Shown: in pieces, positions 1 through 11,930 of the stretch
How the letters are laid out: the number at the start of each line of letters is the position of its first letter
Numbering within the stretch: the first letter of the stretch is position 1
From: Linanthus parryae
Lineage: Eukaryota; Streptophyta; Magnoliopsida; Ericales; Polemoniaceae
DNA length: 64,000 nt
NCBI GenBank assembly: GCA_023055425.1
Contig: JALGPY010000003.1
Location: 70,841,491 to 70,905,490 of the forward strand
Direction: 5' to 3'
Made by a program: the position numbers and the translations under genes
The notes under the pieces: model-generated
Database searches by the model: none
What the model was told of the DNA's origin: nothing
The model's input: the letters and a program-made list of their open reading frames with translations, nothing else

Positions 1-618
1 AACGGGCGAGTGAGGGTAGGTTGGTCAGGGGTGGGTGACAATTTAATCATATTGTAAGCATCTTCATGAAGACACAATATTATGATAATTACCGATTCGA
101 TATATGCTAATATGGATAGAAGGGGATGGCATTCTTTACTTTGTGTGGATTTTTAGTGCATACTCACGTGGTATTTTAATCAATTATTAAAAAAAATAGC
201 AACGGAAGAAAAAGTACTTAAATTCGTGGAAAAGAAAGAGGTATAAGTGGCCTGAATTATTGTTTTGTGCATCAATGGGTTTCTTTGCACTTACTGTGGG
301 CCCCACACATACAATTTCTCAAGCGGTGGGCTTGTTTTCATTTATTGTGGACCCAAAAACACCCTTTTCAAGCGGTTGATTCTGAATTTTTATTCTTTTT
401 ATCATACGGTGTAATAATTCCAAATCTCTGTGTGCAACTCAAAATAGTAATATTATAAGAATTATTACGTACAAGAGCTTACTCAAGTAAAACCTCTTGA
501 TTCAAACATTGTCCTGGCCCTTTGGAGGCCAATTTTTTCTTTCAAACAGAGAGTATGGGTTTGTCGATGAATTAATTTTCAAACACAATTTACTATTATT
601 TTAGACCATATTGAACGG

Positions 619-721
619 ATTTTTTTTTTGAGAAATTATTTTGTCGTCAATCGGATTTGAACCCGGGACTTCATGCAGGGGCTTCCAACGCGGTACCACT
701 TGAACTACCCCCCTAGTTGCA
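619..721 (-). mobile_element. tRNA-derived SINE with 14-bp target duplication
   Basis: On the minus strand this 103-bp insert has a tRNA-like head and an A-rich tail. An A-box-like TAGTTCAAGTGG lies at 696-707 and a B box GGGTTCAAATCC at 653-664, spaced as in a tRNA. The 3' tail is poly(A), seen as T's at about 620-629. A perfect 14-bp repeat ACCATATTGAACGG lies at 605-618 and again at 722-735, the expected LINE-type target-site duplication. The corresponding place in the other array units (for example near 16,560) lacks the insert. It is short for a plant SINE, so it may be truncated. Confidence 0.85.
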
Positions 722-1409
722 ACCATATTGAACGGTTAACACTAACTTATTACATTTAACTATGATAACTCAACTATTTACATATTATTCTCTCGAAAAA
801 GATTCAACATATTATATGAACTTTAAATTAAAACTAAGTTTAAAAATACTTAAAACGTTGTGGGAATTTTTAAAAAACGTATTTGCAACCTAAACTATAA
901 CATCCCTCCATCCCGAGATAGATAATGACCGATCCCCGGATTGAAGGAAGTGCCCTCCCTTTTGAGTAGCGACATTCTCCTAAGGATTAAACCCAATATC
1001 TCCTAGGATAGAACTGAATTATAAGGCAATAGATGCTTTCATATATAAACAAACTTATTTTGTTACAAAAACTAATGAGATAAACTATACATGTGATCTC
1101 GATGTGCTGCAACTAAACGTACGCTCCGAGTCCCGGGAGCTCACATATGGTGTTTAAAATAACAAATCGCTGAAAGAAACAATCAGACATAGTCTGTGTG
1201 GAAATAGTAAACTTAAAATTTTGGAGAATAACTCTTAATAAATAAAAATTTTATGAAAGAATCATAGAATATTATGAAAATGTCATGAGTTTGGAATACA
1301 ATGAGAAACAACTTTGAGAGCTCTTACAAGTGCACCTTACAACACACAAATTACAAGATGAACAACACTAGTCACTACTACATCTACTCATAAATCTTCC
1401 TATCAAAGT

Positions 1410-2993
1410 TACTTATTTATTACTCCGCCCTAGAGAGAGAGATCAAGATTGATCACATCACGACGGACTACTGCACGGGCTAATATTAAACGCCTCACAC
1501 ACAAATGCTACGATGCTATGTCAATACCTTTGCAAGCAAGAGAAAATGCAAACACAATTTCAATCATTCTCACAATTTATGATTATTACACTAACAAGAG
1601 GTCGTCTATAATTATTCCTGAAAATTCAGTGAATCTAAAACTGGACATAAAGGAGTACCTTTTTTTTGCTGCGCTTTTTCAATAAATGAGGAAATACTGA
1701 CTTACGGTATAGGGCATGACCTATTAATGCAATCTCAAAGTCAATTCAACTCAACCTAAAATATAATCAGTTGTTTTACTTCAAAAATCACCAAAGAAAT
1801 ACGCACATGGTGACATTTGTGTTAAGGTTAAGAGTGTACCTGTTCGTACCCTTGTAGTCGCAGGATTAGGTCCCATAGAAGTCATCTGATGACGTTGAAT
1901 AACAGTGGGCCTCCATGTGACCTCACATGTTTCATCATTAGACGAAGATTTACCAATTTTGAAAGGGAAAAATAATCGCGCTTGATAATTCCTCCCTTGG
2001 TTGTGTACTAGCTGTAAGGTTCACAAACACATTTTCAGGTTTAGTCGGTTTCAAATCAAGTGCTTTAGCTCTCAGTCGTGTCGCATTTCATGCAGCAAAT
2101 GAGATAATGGTTTGAACCTGATAAGATATAAATAATAACATTAATTAAGAATATTAATCTGACATATCTGAAGTATGGAATTGTGTCTATACTGCCCCAA
2201 TAAGACAATGAGTTTCACCTTGTTGAGGGAGACATAATCATAAACACGCATCTTGTTCCCTTTGAATATGATTAACTGACGACAATGTGGCATATAACAG
2301 TTGGAACTAGACCTACATGATAGTATTACACAGATTCAGTAATTGAATTGACTTGTGTTTTTTAGAATTGTACATACGAAGGCTTGGTGAATCCTCCTCA
2401 AAACCATGAGAAGGGATTCCTAAGTTAGATTTTGTGACATGCTTCTCCGAAACTGATGGAAGTTTTGTAGTAGCTCTCATAAAGGTTTTTTAGGGGAATG
2501 CTGGTCCCAGCAATTGAATCCGCGTTGTAGGGAGCGTACACAATAGACACAGAGATATGAAGTGGGCAATTTTGTTTAAGTGAAATATTGTTTCCTGCTT
2601 GTTGAGCGCCAATTCTAAGTGAAAAACAAAAATATTAAAATGAAATCACAATTCACAATTAGTAGTTTGTGTTTGGAAATTTTATATGTAATACTAACGA
2701 AGACGACTTAATAAAAATTTCAAGTAGCGCAACTAAATACATGCATTTCATTCATAAAGCCGTTTCTCCTTGTCAATTGCGCCTCTAGTTGGTAGAATCA
2801 AGAATCCAAAAGTATAAACAATTGTGTTCTTCACCTCTTGAGCATTATGAAATGGCATCATAGGAGGAGTGGCAGAAACAGAGTCCAAAGAGGGCCACTG
2901 AAGTTCGTAACCATTGGAAAATTCTACATATACCAAAAGGGGTGATAAAGGATTTAGTAGTAATCTAGTTTGCAATAAAACCAACATATGCAT
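1410..2993 (-). pseudogene. TIFY/JAZ-like pseudogene, copy 1 (left hairpin arm)
   Basis: This is the diverged leftmost copy, read on the minus strand. The N-terminal exon (about 2,790-2,925) carries YELQWPSLDSVSATPPMMPF. The TIFY exon (about 2,190-2,320) reads LIIFKGNKMRVYDYVS, so the core TIFY tyrosine is replaced by lysine. The Jas-like exon (about 1,650-1,710) reads RKSVFPHLLKKRSKKK and is open here, unlike in the array copies. The last exon (about 1,410-1,530) contains a stop after DIAS. It ends NLDLSL followed by a stop, because an extra CT destroys the following glycine frame. There is no first exon or promoter, since the inverted-repeat centre replaces them. TIFY proteins are plant repressors of jasmonate and growth programmes; this copy cannot encode one. 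Confidence 0.7.
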
Positions 2994-3354
2994 ATTTCAC
3001 AGGGGTAAATTTTTAAACATATATTAGTCTTGCACGAAAATTACAGTTACATTAATCGTTGGCAAAAATGAAAAATACATAAATCTTCATAATAAAAGGG
3101 CAAAAGTGAAAAGTAAAGAGATCTTACTTTTACTTATCACACAGAACTTCTCTTTTCATTTTTACGTTTTATTTTTTGCCCTTTTATTAGAAGTTTTTGC
3201 ATTTTTCATTTTCGACAACGATTTATGTAGCTGTAATTTTCGTGCAAGACTAATCTATCTTTTTCAAATTTACCCCTGAGAAATATGCATATGTTGGTTT
3301 TATTGAAAACTAAACTCCTACTAAATCCTTGATCGCCCCTTTTGATTTGTTTGT

Positions 3355-4870
3355 AGAATTTTCCAATGGTTACAAATTTCTGTTTCCCTTTTTGTACAGG
3401 GTTTATGCCACGCCTCCGATGATGCCACTTCAGAATGCTCAAGAGGTGAAGAACACAACTGTTTTAACTTTAGGATTTGTGGGTCTACCAACTCCAAGGA
3501 AAATTGGGAAACGGCCTATGTATGAAATGCAAGTCTTTGGTTGCGATACTTAAATCTTCATTAGTTCGTCTTTGTTTGTATTACATATGAAATTTCTAAT
3601 CATAAACTACTAGTTGTGAATTGAGATCTCATTTTAATAATTCTTTTTGCAACTTAGAACCTTGGCGCTCAGCAAGCAGGAAACAATATTTCACTAAAAT
3701 AAAATAGTTCACTTCATCTTAATGTGCCTCCTGCGTAAGCTCCCTACAACGCTCAAATGTCTCATGTTGCCATACGAATGGATCCAACTGCTGTTACAAG
3801 CATACCCCTCAAAAAAACTATTATCTGAGTTGCTCTAAAACTTCCATCAGTTTCAAGACGCATGTCACAAAATCTAACTTAGGAATCCCTTTCTCATGGT
3901 TTTGCAGGATTCACCATGCCTTGGTATGTACAACTGTTAAAACACAAGCCAATTCAATTAATGGATCTGTGTGATACTATATCTTGTAGGTCTCGTTCTA
4001 AGTTCTATCCGCCACATAGTCTTCGGTTAAGCATCTTCTACATGAACAAGATACGTGCTTATGATGATGTCTCCCTCAACAAGATGAAACTTATTGCTTC
4101 GTTGGGCAATATAGACACAATTCCATACATCTGATATTTCAGATTAATATTCTCGATTTATGTTATTCTTTATATCTAATGAGGTTCAAATAATTATCTT
4201 ATTTGTTGCACGAATTAGAGCTAAAGTACTTGATTTTTAGCCGACTACACCTGAAAATTTGTTTGTGAACCTAACAACTAATACACAAGCAATGGAGGAA
4301 TTCTCTAGCCCGATTGTTTTTCCATCTTTTCCAATTGGTCAATCTTCTACTAATTATGAAACAAGTGAGGTAACACTGAGGCCCACTATTATTGAACGTC
4401 GTTAGATGTGTTCTATGGGACCTAATCTTCCGAATACAAGGGAACAAACATGTACACTCTTATCCTTAACAAAAAGGTCATTCGTTGCGCATTTCTTCGG
4501 CGATTTTAAACTAAAACAATTGATTTGATTTTAGCTTGAGTTGAATTGATTTTGATATTTTTAAATAGGCCATGCCCTATACTCTATGCCAGCATTTAGA
4601 AAATCCCAGCAAACAACAATACTTCCTTCCGTCTAGTTTCACAGTCATTGACTTTTCAGGGATAATTATGGACGACCTTTGTTAGTGTAATAATCATAAT
4701 AATCATAAATTGTGAGATTGATTAAAATTGTTTTTGCATTTTCTCTTGCTTGCATAGGTATTGACATATCATCGTACCATTAGGGTGTGAAACGTTTAAG
4801 ATCAGTCGGTGTAGTACCCCGCCGTGATGTGATCAATTTTGATCTCTCTTTAGGGCGGATTAATGAATAA
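3355..4870 (+). pseudogene. TIFY/JAZ-like pseudogene, inverted copy (right hairpin arm)
   Basis: This is the mirror copy of the gene at 1,410-2,993, read on the plus strand. The N-terminal exon (about 3,355-3,535) reads YATPPMMPLQNAQEVKN and ends YEMQ at a GT donor. The next exon (about 3,660-3,925) has in-frame stops. The TIFY exon (about 3,987-4,130) is well kept: RLSIFYMNKIRAYDDVSL. The Jas-like segment near 4,570-4,620 has lost the lysine-rich end. The last exon (about 4,756-4,870) has a stop after SSYH but retains RRDVINFDLSLGRINE before its TAA. It opposes copy 1, so a transcript through both would fold on itself. Confidence 0.7.
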
Positions 4871-5555
4871 GTAACTTCGATAGGAAGATTTATGAGTATA
4901 TACAGTAGTGGCTGGTGTTGTTCATCTTGTAAGTTTGTGTTTATAAGGTGCACTTGTAAGAGCATATCTAGCCGCTTTAAGTGGAAAAAGCTAAAGTTTA
5001 CATGTTTTTTTATATGATATATATTTTAGTGTTTATCCAACAATATGATTTATGTTTTAAATTTAATATTAATGGAAAGAATAACATTGTTTCTTGCAAG
5101 AATGATGGTTACATTTAACAGTGGTTTTTTTATTTTAAACACCACATGTGACTACTCGGGACTTGTAGCATAGTTTTAGCTGCAACACATAGAGATCACA
5201 TGTATAGTTTATCTTATTACTTTCTGTAAGCAATTAAGTTTGTTTATATATTGAATCATTAGTTGTTTCTGATTCCTTTATGTCATAGATGATATATGGT
5301 TAAATCCTTTTGAGAATGTATGTACTCAAAAGGGAAGACACTCCCTTGAATTCAATGAATAGTCTTGATTATCTAGCTGGCGATGAAGGGGTGTTAAAGT
5401 TCATATTGCAAAATCGTATGATAGAATTTCCCACATTGTAATAAGTTTTTATTAATTTAGTTGTGATTTACAGTTTATTAAATATGTAGTCTATTTTTCG
5501 AGAGAATAGTTGAATTAACAACTATTTGCGTATTATGCAATTGAACAATTTACAT

Positions 5556-7200
5556 ATTATGAAATTTCCAATGAAGATATTTCATCCCTTGACTAAGCAA
5601 TTGAAAACAGATGCCAAGATTATCATTATAGAACATATATCTATCGAATTAGCCGGCGAATGAGAGGCTGCACTTGACATAAAAGTTAAAACTGAGACCG
5701 AAACTATATTATTATATGGTATTTCATTTAATTGTCGTTTTCCATTTCTTGAAAATTAGTTTTATGATATTTTTTGTGTTATCTTTATGGTGTGAAAGGG
5801 TGATAAAGTATTGCTTTCTTGTAAATATTGGGTATGCATGGCTGCTTTTTTAGAATGTAATGCATTTGTGGAGGTTACTGTAGTTTTATTTTAGTCACCC
5901 ATTATACGTGTACGACTTACTTGTTCGCTACTAGAGAGACTTATAACATTATAAAGATGTGCACATGGAACAAGAATATCAAAATTCAGTTATTCAGTTA
6001 TAGTAGCACTTTGGAAGGAACGCATATGTGAATGCATGACTTAGATGGCTGGAAAAGTAGTTCGCAGGACAGCAACATAATAGAAAATTAAACTACTAAA
6101 TATGGAAATTTTCATCCCTTTCAAAAATAACTTAACTTTATAGAAATACCTGTAACGTAACCGGGAATGGTATTCAACGATATGATATATTTAGTCTGCA
6201 CAATGGAAGAAATTCGAACCGGACGATGTTGTAGGAAGATTGGAATTTCAAGAAAGTTGCGACGGGTCAATGCCATATCTAGAGAAGCACAATCCAGCCA
6301 CAGAAAGCACCGATTGCCACTAAGTGTGTGCCATGATTGGTAACCCTGCAGTTTGTTTGATTATAAATCCTGCAAGCAAATCCTATATGAATTCCATTGA
6401 AGATGCTTCATCCGTTAAATCAAGTACTTGAAAAAGTCTGTCAAGATTATCAGTGTAGAACATATATCCATCCAACTCTAGAAAACCAATTAGTCGGAAA
6501 AGTGCGAGGCTACACTTGAAATAAAGCTAAAAGTGAAACCGAAACTAGATTATTATATGGTATTTCATTTATTTGTCATTTTCCATTCTTTGAAAATTAC
6601 TTTTCCAATAATTTTTTTCGTAAAATTATCGTGAGAAATGGTGACCAAGTATCACTTTCTGGTAAATATTAGGTATGCAAGGCTGTTTTAGAAGTTTTAG
6701 GGGGTTGGTTGGGAATTTGAGGCAAAGTATGAGGGAATTATACTGTAATTGTAATTTTTTTGGAATTAACAATTTTATGTCCATACTGAGGTCAACGAAA
6801 CCGAGCAACTAACCTCATGTAAAAGAATTTAATAAATAAATAAATTTACTTGAATAAAGTTAAAGATTGGTTTTGACGTGCTTTAACGAAAACATTTCTT
6901 CCACCTAATAGGTACTCGTTATAGTGTCACTAACTCAAATATAAAAAAACTTATTATCTCAGCCCCAATCTAGAACTAGTTAATTTGGATGATGGAAATT
7001 CTGAATTTTTCATTTAAAAGGTATCACAGTTTCGCAAAAATTATATATATGTTTATGCATATTGGGCATATAAATGTATAACTCTTGCACTATGAACATA
7101 ACTGATTTTTTCAATTTTGAGTATCACTTGGAAATTTTGACCACACCCGTTTATCTCTAACAGCCTTCTATTTAACCCGAATAAATTAATAAGTGTTGAC
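5556..7200. repeat. array upstream-half copies: one partial, one long
   Basis: No gene is seen. Positions 5,556-5,852 and 6,385-6,690 are direct duplicates (shared landmarks: GAACATATATC, AGGCTACACTTG or AGGCTGCACTTG, TATATGGTATTTC). The block 5,853-7,200 aligns with the upstream half of the regular units (compare 20,290-21,660) and continues at 12,594 on the far side of the Copia insertion. So a partial tail copy precedes a longer copy, and another full copy follows at 13,886. Confidence 0.75.
7196..7200. repeat. target-site duplication TTGAC, left
   Basis: TTGAC directly abuts the 5' LTR and is repeated at 12,589-12,593. Empty sites in sister units (for example GATTTGACAC near 15,292) show the target before insertion. 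Confidence 0.95.
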
Positions 7201-7897
7201 TGTTGGGTCCAAGCCCACTATGGCCCATGTTTTTAGTACTGCCATAACATGGAAATATTCCATGTGCTGGTAATGTGACCAAGGCGGTGACACAATCGGC
7301 AATTGGCTTGAAAGAAAAGTCAAAGGTTTCCTTTTTTTTCTTTTGCATAGCAAAACCGCCACACCAGCCTATATAAAGGCTTGGTGTGCTTTGTTTTCAT
7401 CACCACGAAATTGTGCACTCTCAATAGTTTTCTCTCTGTGGGTTAGCTTCATGTGTCAGTAAGTGTTCCAAGTGAACACTAATCTTTTGGTGAGTCTGCG
7501 ATGCAAGAAGACGGGATAAGTTTCCTCGTGTTTGTCAACGCGAGACGGAGAGGAGAGGAGATACCGCGACGTGATCGTTCGTGACGACGGCGAAGTTTTT
7601 AGGAACTAATTTCGGGTAACTTTTTTTAGCAATTAGTTTGTGTAGTTTCCGTCTAGCGGCGAGGTTTAATTTTACATGTTTATTAGTTTCTAGCATGTTT
7701 ACCCACATTCGTTGTTGAAGATTTGTCTACCTATTGTAATTGTTATAGTGGAAGTTTGTGGGTCGTTTTGTCCCTCTCGTTTAGAGGGTTTTTCCCACGT
7801 TAAATTCTTGTGTCCTATATCTTCTACTTTTCCGCACTTGTTCGTGTTGGCGTTGTTTTCGCATTCTAGTCCGCCGATTCAGCCCCGTGACTCAACA
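7201..7897 (+). repeat. 5' LTR of Copia element
   Basis: 697 bp, bounded by TGTTGGG and CTCAACA. Compared with the 3' LTR it has an extra stretch of about 40 bp after the TATA region and lacks about 10 bp near 7,286. By eye, substitutions are about 3%. Confidence 0.95.
7370..7377 (+). promoter_or_regulatory. LTR TATA box
   Basis: TATATAAA preceded by a C/A-rich stretch and followed about 30 bp later by CATCACCACGAAA. The same box recurs in the 3' LTR near 12,110. This is the likely start signal for the element's genomic RNA. Confidence 0.6.
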
Positions 7898-7901
7898 AAA
7901 G

Positions 7902-7914
7902 TGGTATCAGAGCC
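7902..7914 (+). other. primer-binding site (initiator tRNA-Met)
   Basis: TGGTATCAGAGCC begins four bases after the 5' LTR end. It is the standard plant Copia site complementary to the 3' end of initiator tRNA-Met. Confidence 0.95.
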
Positions 7915-7921
7915 TGGTTCA

Positions 7922-8815
7922 ATGGGGGAGTCAACGGGTTACATGATCAACTTGACAACTAGCAACTACTTGATATGGAAGCCTAGGATGCAGGACTCGC
8001 TTTATTGCAAGGATTTGATGGACCCTATACTTGCGAAAGGGGTCAAGCTAACCGAAGTTAAAGATGATGAGTGGACCAAGATGAATATGAAGACAATTGG
8101 TCATATCCGCTAGTGGATTGACAATTTAGTGTTCCACCATGTTGCTCAAGAGACGGATGCCTACCAGATATGAACAAAGTTGGAGGGCATGTATGAGAGG
8201 AAGAATTCTAGGAACAAAGCGTTGCTGATGAGATCGCTCATGAACTTGAAGTACAGAGATGGTCAACAAGTTGCTGAGCAGTTGAGTGAGTTTCAGAGTC
8301 TCATAAACCAATTGGCTACCGTCAAGATCGATTGGGATGATGGGATACAAGCCTTGTTGCTGCTTAGCTCCCTACCAACCTCGTGGGAGACGTTGTTCGT
8401 CTCATTGAGCAATTCTGCCCCTGATGGAAAGATGTCCATGAGTATGGTTAAGGATGCGATGTTTAACGAGGAGGCAAGGAGGAAGGAGATGGGCTCTGAC
8501 TGCGCACATGCTCTTGTCACGGAGTATAAAGACAAGAACAAGGATCGAGGAAGAAGACAAACAAGGAACAAGAACAGAGGTCGCAGCAAGTCCAAGAATG
8601 GAGGTTCTCAGCTCAAGTGCTACAACTGTGGAAGGCAGGGTCACATGGCAAGATCGTGCCGATTCCCGAAGAATTATCAGAACCTAGGCGACAATAGAAG
8701 GAACCATAAGAATGATAAGAGTGAGGATGATGATACAACTGAACAATCTCACAGGTTGTGGTACTCTCTGTGGGAGAGGAAGAATGCCTTCACGTTGCAG
8801 CGAATCAGGAAAACT
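7922..8815 (+). pseudogene. Copia gag, broken
   Basis: The reading frame starts at the ATG just after the primer site (MGESTGYMINLTTSNYLIW, typical gag N-terminus). Stops occur at about 8,112 (a CAG-to-TAG type change after GHIR) and about 8,171 (TGG-to-TGA type after AYQI). From 8,180 the frame is open for over 200 codons and includes the zinc knuckle CYNCGRQGHMARSC (about 8,620-8,661). It then shifts frame near 8,745-8,775, before the protease boundary. Gag would form the virus-like particle and bind the element RNA; this copy cannot make it whole. Confidence 0.9.
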
Positions 8816-8817
8816 GA

Positions 8818-11800
8818 GTGTCGAGACGAGATTTCTTCACTACATACAAAGCTGGAGACTTTGGCACTGTGAAGATGGGTAATACGAGTACCTCAAAGAT
8901 CGTAGGTATTGGAGATATTCGCATCCAAACTAATGTTGGGTGCAAGATGGTGTTGAAAGATGTATGCCATATTCCTGATTCGCGACGAAACCTACTCTAT
9001 GGTATTGCTATAGATCACCAAGCATATGAAAGCTACTTTGATAGTGGTAAGTGGAAGCTGACCAAGGGATCAATGGTCGTGGCTAGAGGAGAAGCTTGCT
9101 GCACACTCTACAAGACTCATGTGAAGGTACTTGGTGATAGCCTGAATGCAGTTGAGGATGCAGCATCACCAAACTTGTGGAAGAAAAGGCTTGCTCACAT
9201 GAGTGAGAAAGGTTTGAAGATTCTGGCAAGGAAATCACTAATTCCTTTTGCCAAAGGTACATCGCTAAATCCTTGTGATTATTTTTTATTTGGAAAACAT
9301 CACAGGATTACGTTTAGTTCCTCTGCTAAAATAAAGTCGAAGATACTGGAGTTAGTGCACTCTGATGTGTGTGGTCCCATAGAGGTGGATTCTATTGGTG
9401 GTCGCAGATATTTTGTGACCTTTATTGACGATGCTTCACGCAAAGTGTGGGTGTGTTTCCTGAAGACTAAGGATGAAGTATTTGAGTTCTTCAAGATGTT
9501 CCATGCCATGGTTGAAAGAGAGACAGGCAATCCTTTGAAGCGTCTATGAACAGACAATGGTGGTGAATATACTTCAAAGGAGTTTGAAGCCTATTGTGAT
9601 GCCCACGGTATTCGGCATGAGATGACGGTGCAGGTACCCCACAACACAACGGCGTTGCCGAGAGGATGAATCAGACTATTGTTGAGAGAGTCCGATGTAT
9701 GCTCAGAATGGCAAAGCTGCCAAAGTCATTCTAGGGTGAAGCAGTTCGCACCGCCTGTTATGTGATTAACAGGTCTCCATCTGCTCCTTTGGGTTTTGAG
9801 ATTCCAGATAAGGTATGGAACGGTAGAGACGTTTCGTACTCTCATCGGAAGGTGTTTGGCTGCAAGGCGTTCGCGCACATACCCAAGGAGAAAAGATTAA
9901 AGCTTGATGACAAAGCCAATCCATGTGTTTTTGTGGGCTATGGAGATGCGGAGTTTGGCTACAGGTTATGGGATCCAGTGAATAAGAAGCTGATAAGTAG
10001 CAGGGATGTGGTTTTCTATGAGAACCATACTATTGAAGATATCGAGATGTCTTCGAAGTCGAAGGAAGTTGTCGCTCCCGACCTCAGTCCAGATACCTCC
10101 CCTAGTGCTACGGGTGGAGAAGAGATTCCTGGAGATGTTCGAGAGATAGAGATTCCAGAGATGGAAGATGACGGTGCCGATTCTGATGAAGAGGGTGTTG
10201 AGCAGGGGCAGCAGCCCCCTCCACCACAGGACGAAGGACCTCAGCTGAGAAGGTCCACCAGGAATCCGCAACCATCTATCAGGTACCCATCGTCTGAGTA
10301 TATTGTAGTTACTGATGAGGGGGAGCTAGAGAGTTTCTGGGAAGCACAAACTCATAAAGATAAGTCCAGCTGGATGAAGGCTATGCAAGAAGAGATGAGT
10401 TCCTTGCAGAAGAATGATACTTATGAGTTTGTAAAGCTACCGAAGGGAAGAAAAGCACTGAAGAACAAGTGGTTATTCAAGCTAAAGAAGGATAACAATG
10501 AAAAGCTAGTGAAGTATAAGGCACGATTGGTGGTCAAAGGATTCGGCCAAAAGAAAGGTATTGACTTTGATGAGATCTTTTCGCCAGTTGTTAAGATGAC
10601 CTCAATTCGAGTTGCCTTAGGACTAGTAGCTAGCATGGACCTCGAGCTTGAACAACTTGATGTGAAGACTGCCTTTCTCCATGGTGACTTGGAAGAAGAG
10701 ATCTACATGGAGCAGCCTGAAGGATTTGAAGTGAAAGGGAAGGAGAACATGGTTTGCAAACTAAAGAAGAGTCTATATGGACTTAAGGAAGCGCGAAGAC
10801 AATGGTACAATAAGTTCGACTCATTCATGGTGAGTCATGGGTACAAGAGAACACAGGCAGATCAGCGTGTTTAATAAGAAGATTCCCTGATGGTAACTTC
10901 ATCCTGTTTTTGCTGTATGTCGATGACATGTTGGTTACCGGTAAGAGTTCGGAGATGATTGGCAAGATGAAGGAGGAGTTATCCAAGTCTTTAGACATGA
11001 AGGACTTAGGTTCCGCTCAACATATTTTGGGCATGAAGATTGTTCGTGACAGGAAAGCAAGGGAAGCTTTGGTTGCCGCAAGAGAAGTACGTTGAACGGG
11101 TGATCGACAAGTTCAACATGAAAGGTGCTAATCCTACGAGCACTCCACTTGCCAGTCACTTCAAGTTGAGTAAGAGATCGTGTCCCTCTAGCGATGCAGC
11201 TAGAGATGGTATGGCAGTTATTCCCTACTCCTCTGCTGTAGGAAGTTTGATGTATGCTATGGTATGCACCCGGCCAGACATCGCTCATGCCGTTGGGGTA
11301 GTGAGCAGGTTTCTCTCTAACCTTGGAAGAGAACATTGGGAAGCAGTCAAGTGGATTCTGAGGTATTTGAAGGGGAATTCCAATTGGTGCTTGTGCTTTG
11401 GTGGTTCCAAACCAGTCTTGGAAGGGTTTACAAACGCCGATATGGCAGGTGACCTCGATAGTCGAAAGAGAACTTCATGATACTTGTTTACTTTTGCAGG
11501 GGGAGCTGTATCATGGCAGTCGAGACTGCAAAAATGTGTTGCTCTATCAACTACTGAGGCTGAGTACATTGCTGCAGCGGAAGCTGGCAAAGAGATGTTA
11601 TGGTTGAAGTGATTTCTCCAAGAGCTAGGTTTGAAGCAAGACGTGTATGTGGTTAATTGTGATAGTCAAAGCGCTTTAGACTTGAGCAAGAATTCCATGT
11701 ACCATTCCTGCACGAAGCACATTGATGTTCGGTATCACTAGATACGCGAAGTGATAGAGAGGCAAGTGATGCAACTCAAGAAAATTCACACTGATCATAA

Positions 11801-11882
11801 TCCGTCCGACATACTGACAAAGGTAGTGACCAGGGACAAGTTTGAGTTCTGCGGAGGCAGGGCTGGGATGGACTCCGAGTAA
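8818..11882 (+). pseudogene. Copia pol, broken (protease lost, integrase, RT, RNase H)
   Basis: After gag the sequence passes from EEECLHVAANQEN to SRRDFFTTYKAGDFG without the usual D-T/S-G protease active site, so that segment is deleted. The pre-integrase zinc finger is damaged: its first histidine is absent and one cysteine of the CxxC pair is phenylalanine. Integrase keeps HSDVCGP, a stop just before TDNGGEY, then a frameshift, and later NGVAERMN. A TAG follows near 9,733. RT is open from 9,762 to 10,874 and carries LDVKTAFLHGDL; YVDD lies at 10,916-10,927 after a frameshift. RNase H (about 11,410-11,790) has [17 protein letters not shown] plus stops. The last codons end at TAA 11,880-11,882. 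Confidence 0.92.
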
Positions 11883-11917
11883 GGAGTCGTGATGGCGTTC
11901 CCTCCTCCAGTTGGCTT

Positions 11918-11928
11918 GGAGGGGGAGA
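11918..11928 (+). other. polypurine tract
   Basis: GGAGGGGGAGA lies two bases upstream of the 3' LTR start and primes plus-strand DNA synthesis in LTR elements. Confidence 0.9.
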
Positions 11929-11930
11929 TT

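Larger units (their letters stand above)
770..5525. repeat. inverted repeat of two TIFY-like gene copies (hairpin)
   Basis: The left arm is about 770-3,105 and the right arm about 3,165-5,525, with a loop of about 60 bp centred near 3,140. Equivalent points sum to about 6,280: the last-exon stop region at about 1,410 pairs with 4,870, and the second-exon boundary at about 2,925 with 3,355. Near the centre, AATAAAAGGGCAAAA on the left faces its complement on the right. The arms are diverged (roughly 80-85% by eye), so this is an old duplication. The centre lies in what is the first intron of the gene in the other units, so both copies have lost their promoter. Confidence 0.85.

Noticed and set aside
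7902..7914. tRNA gene at the tRNA-Met-like string
   Set aside because: Only the primer-binding segment is present, placed next to an LTR; the same applies at 57,384 and 59,228.
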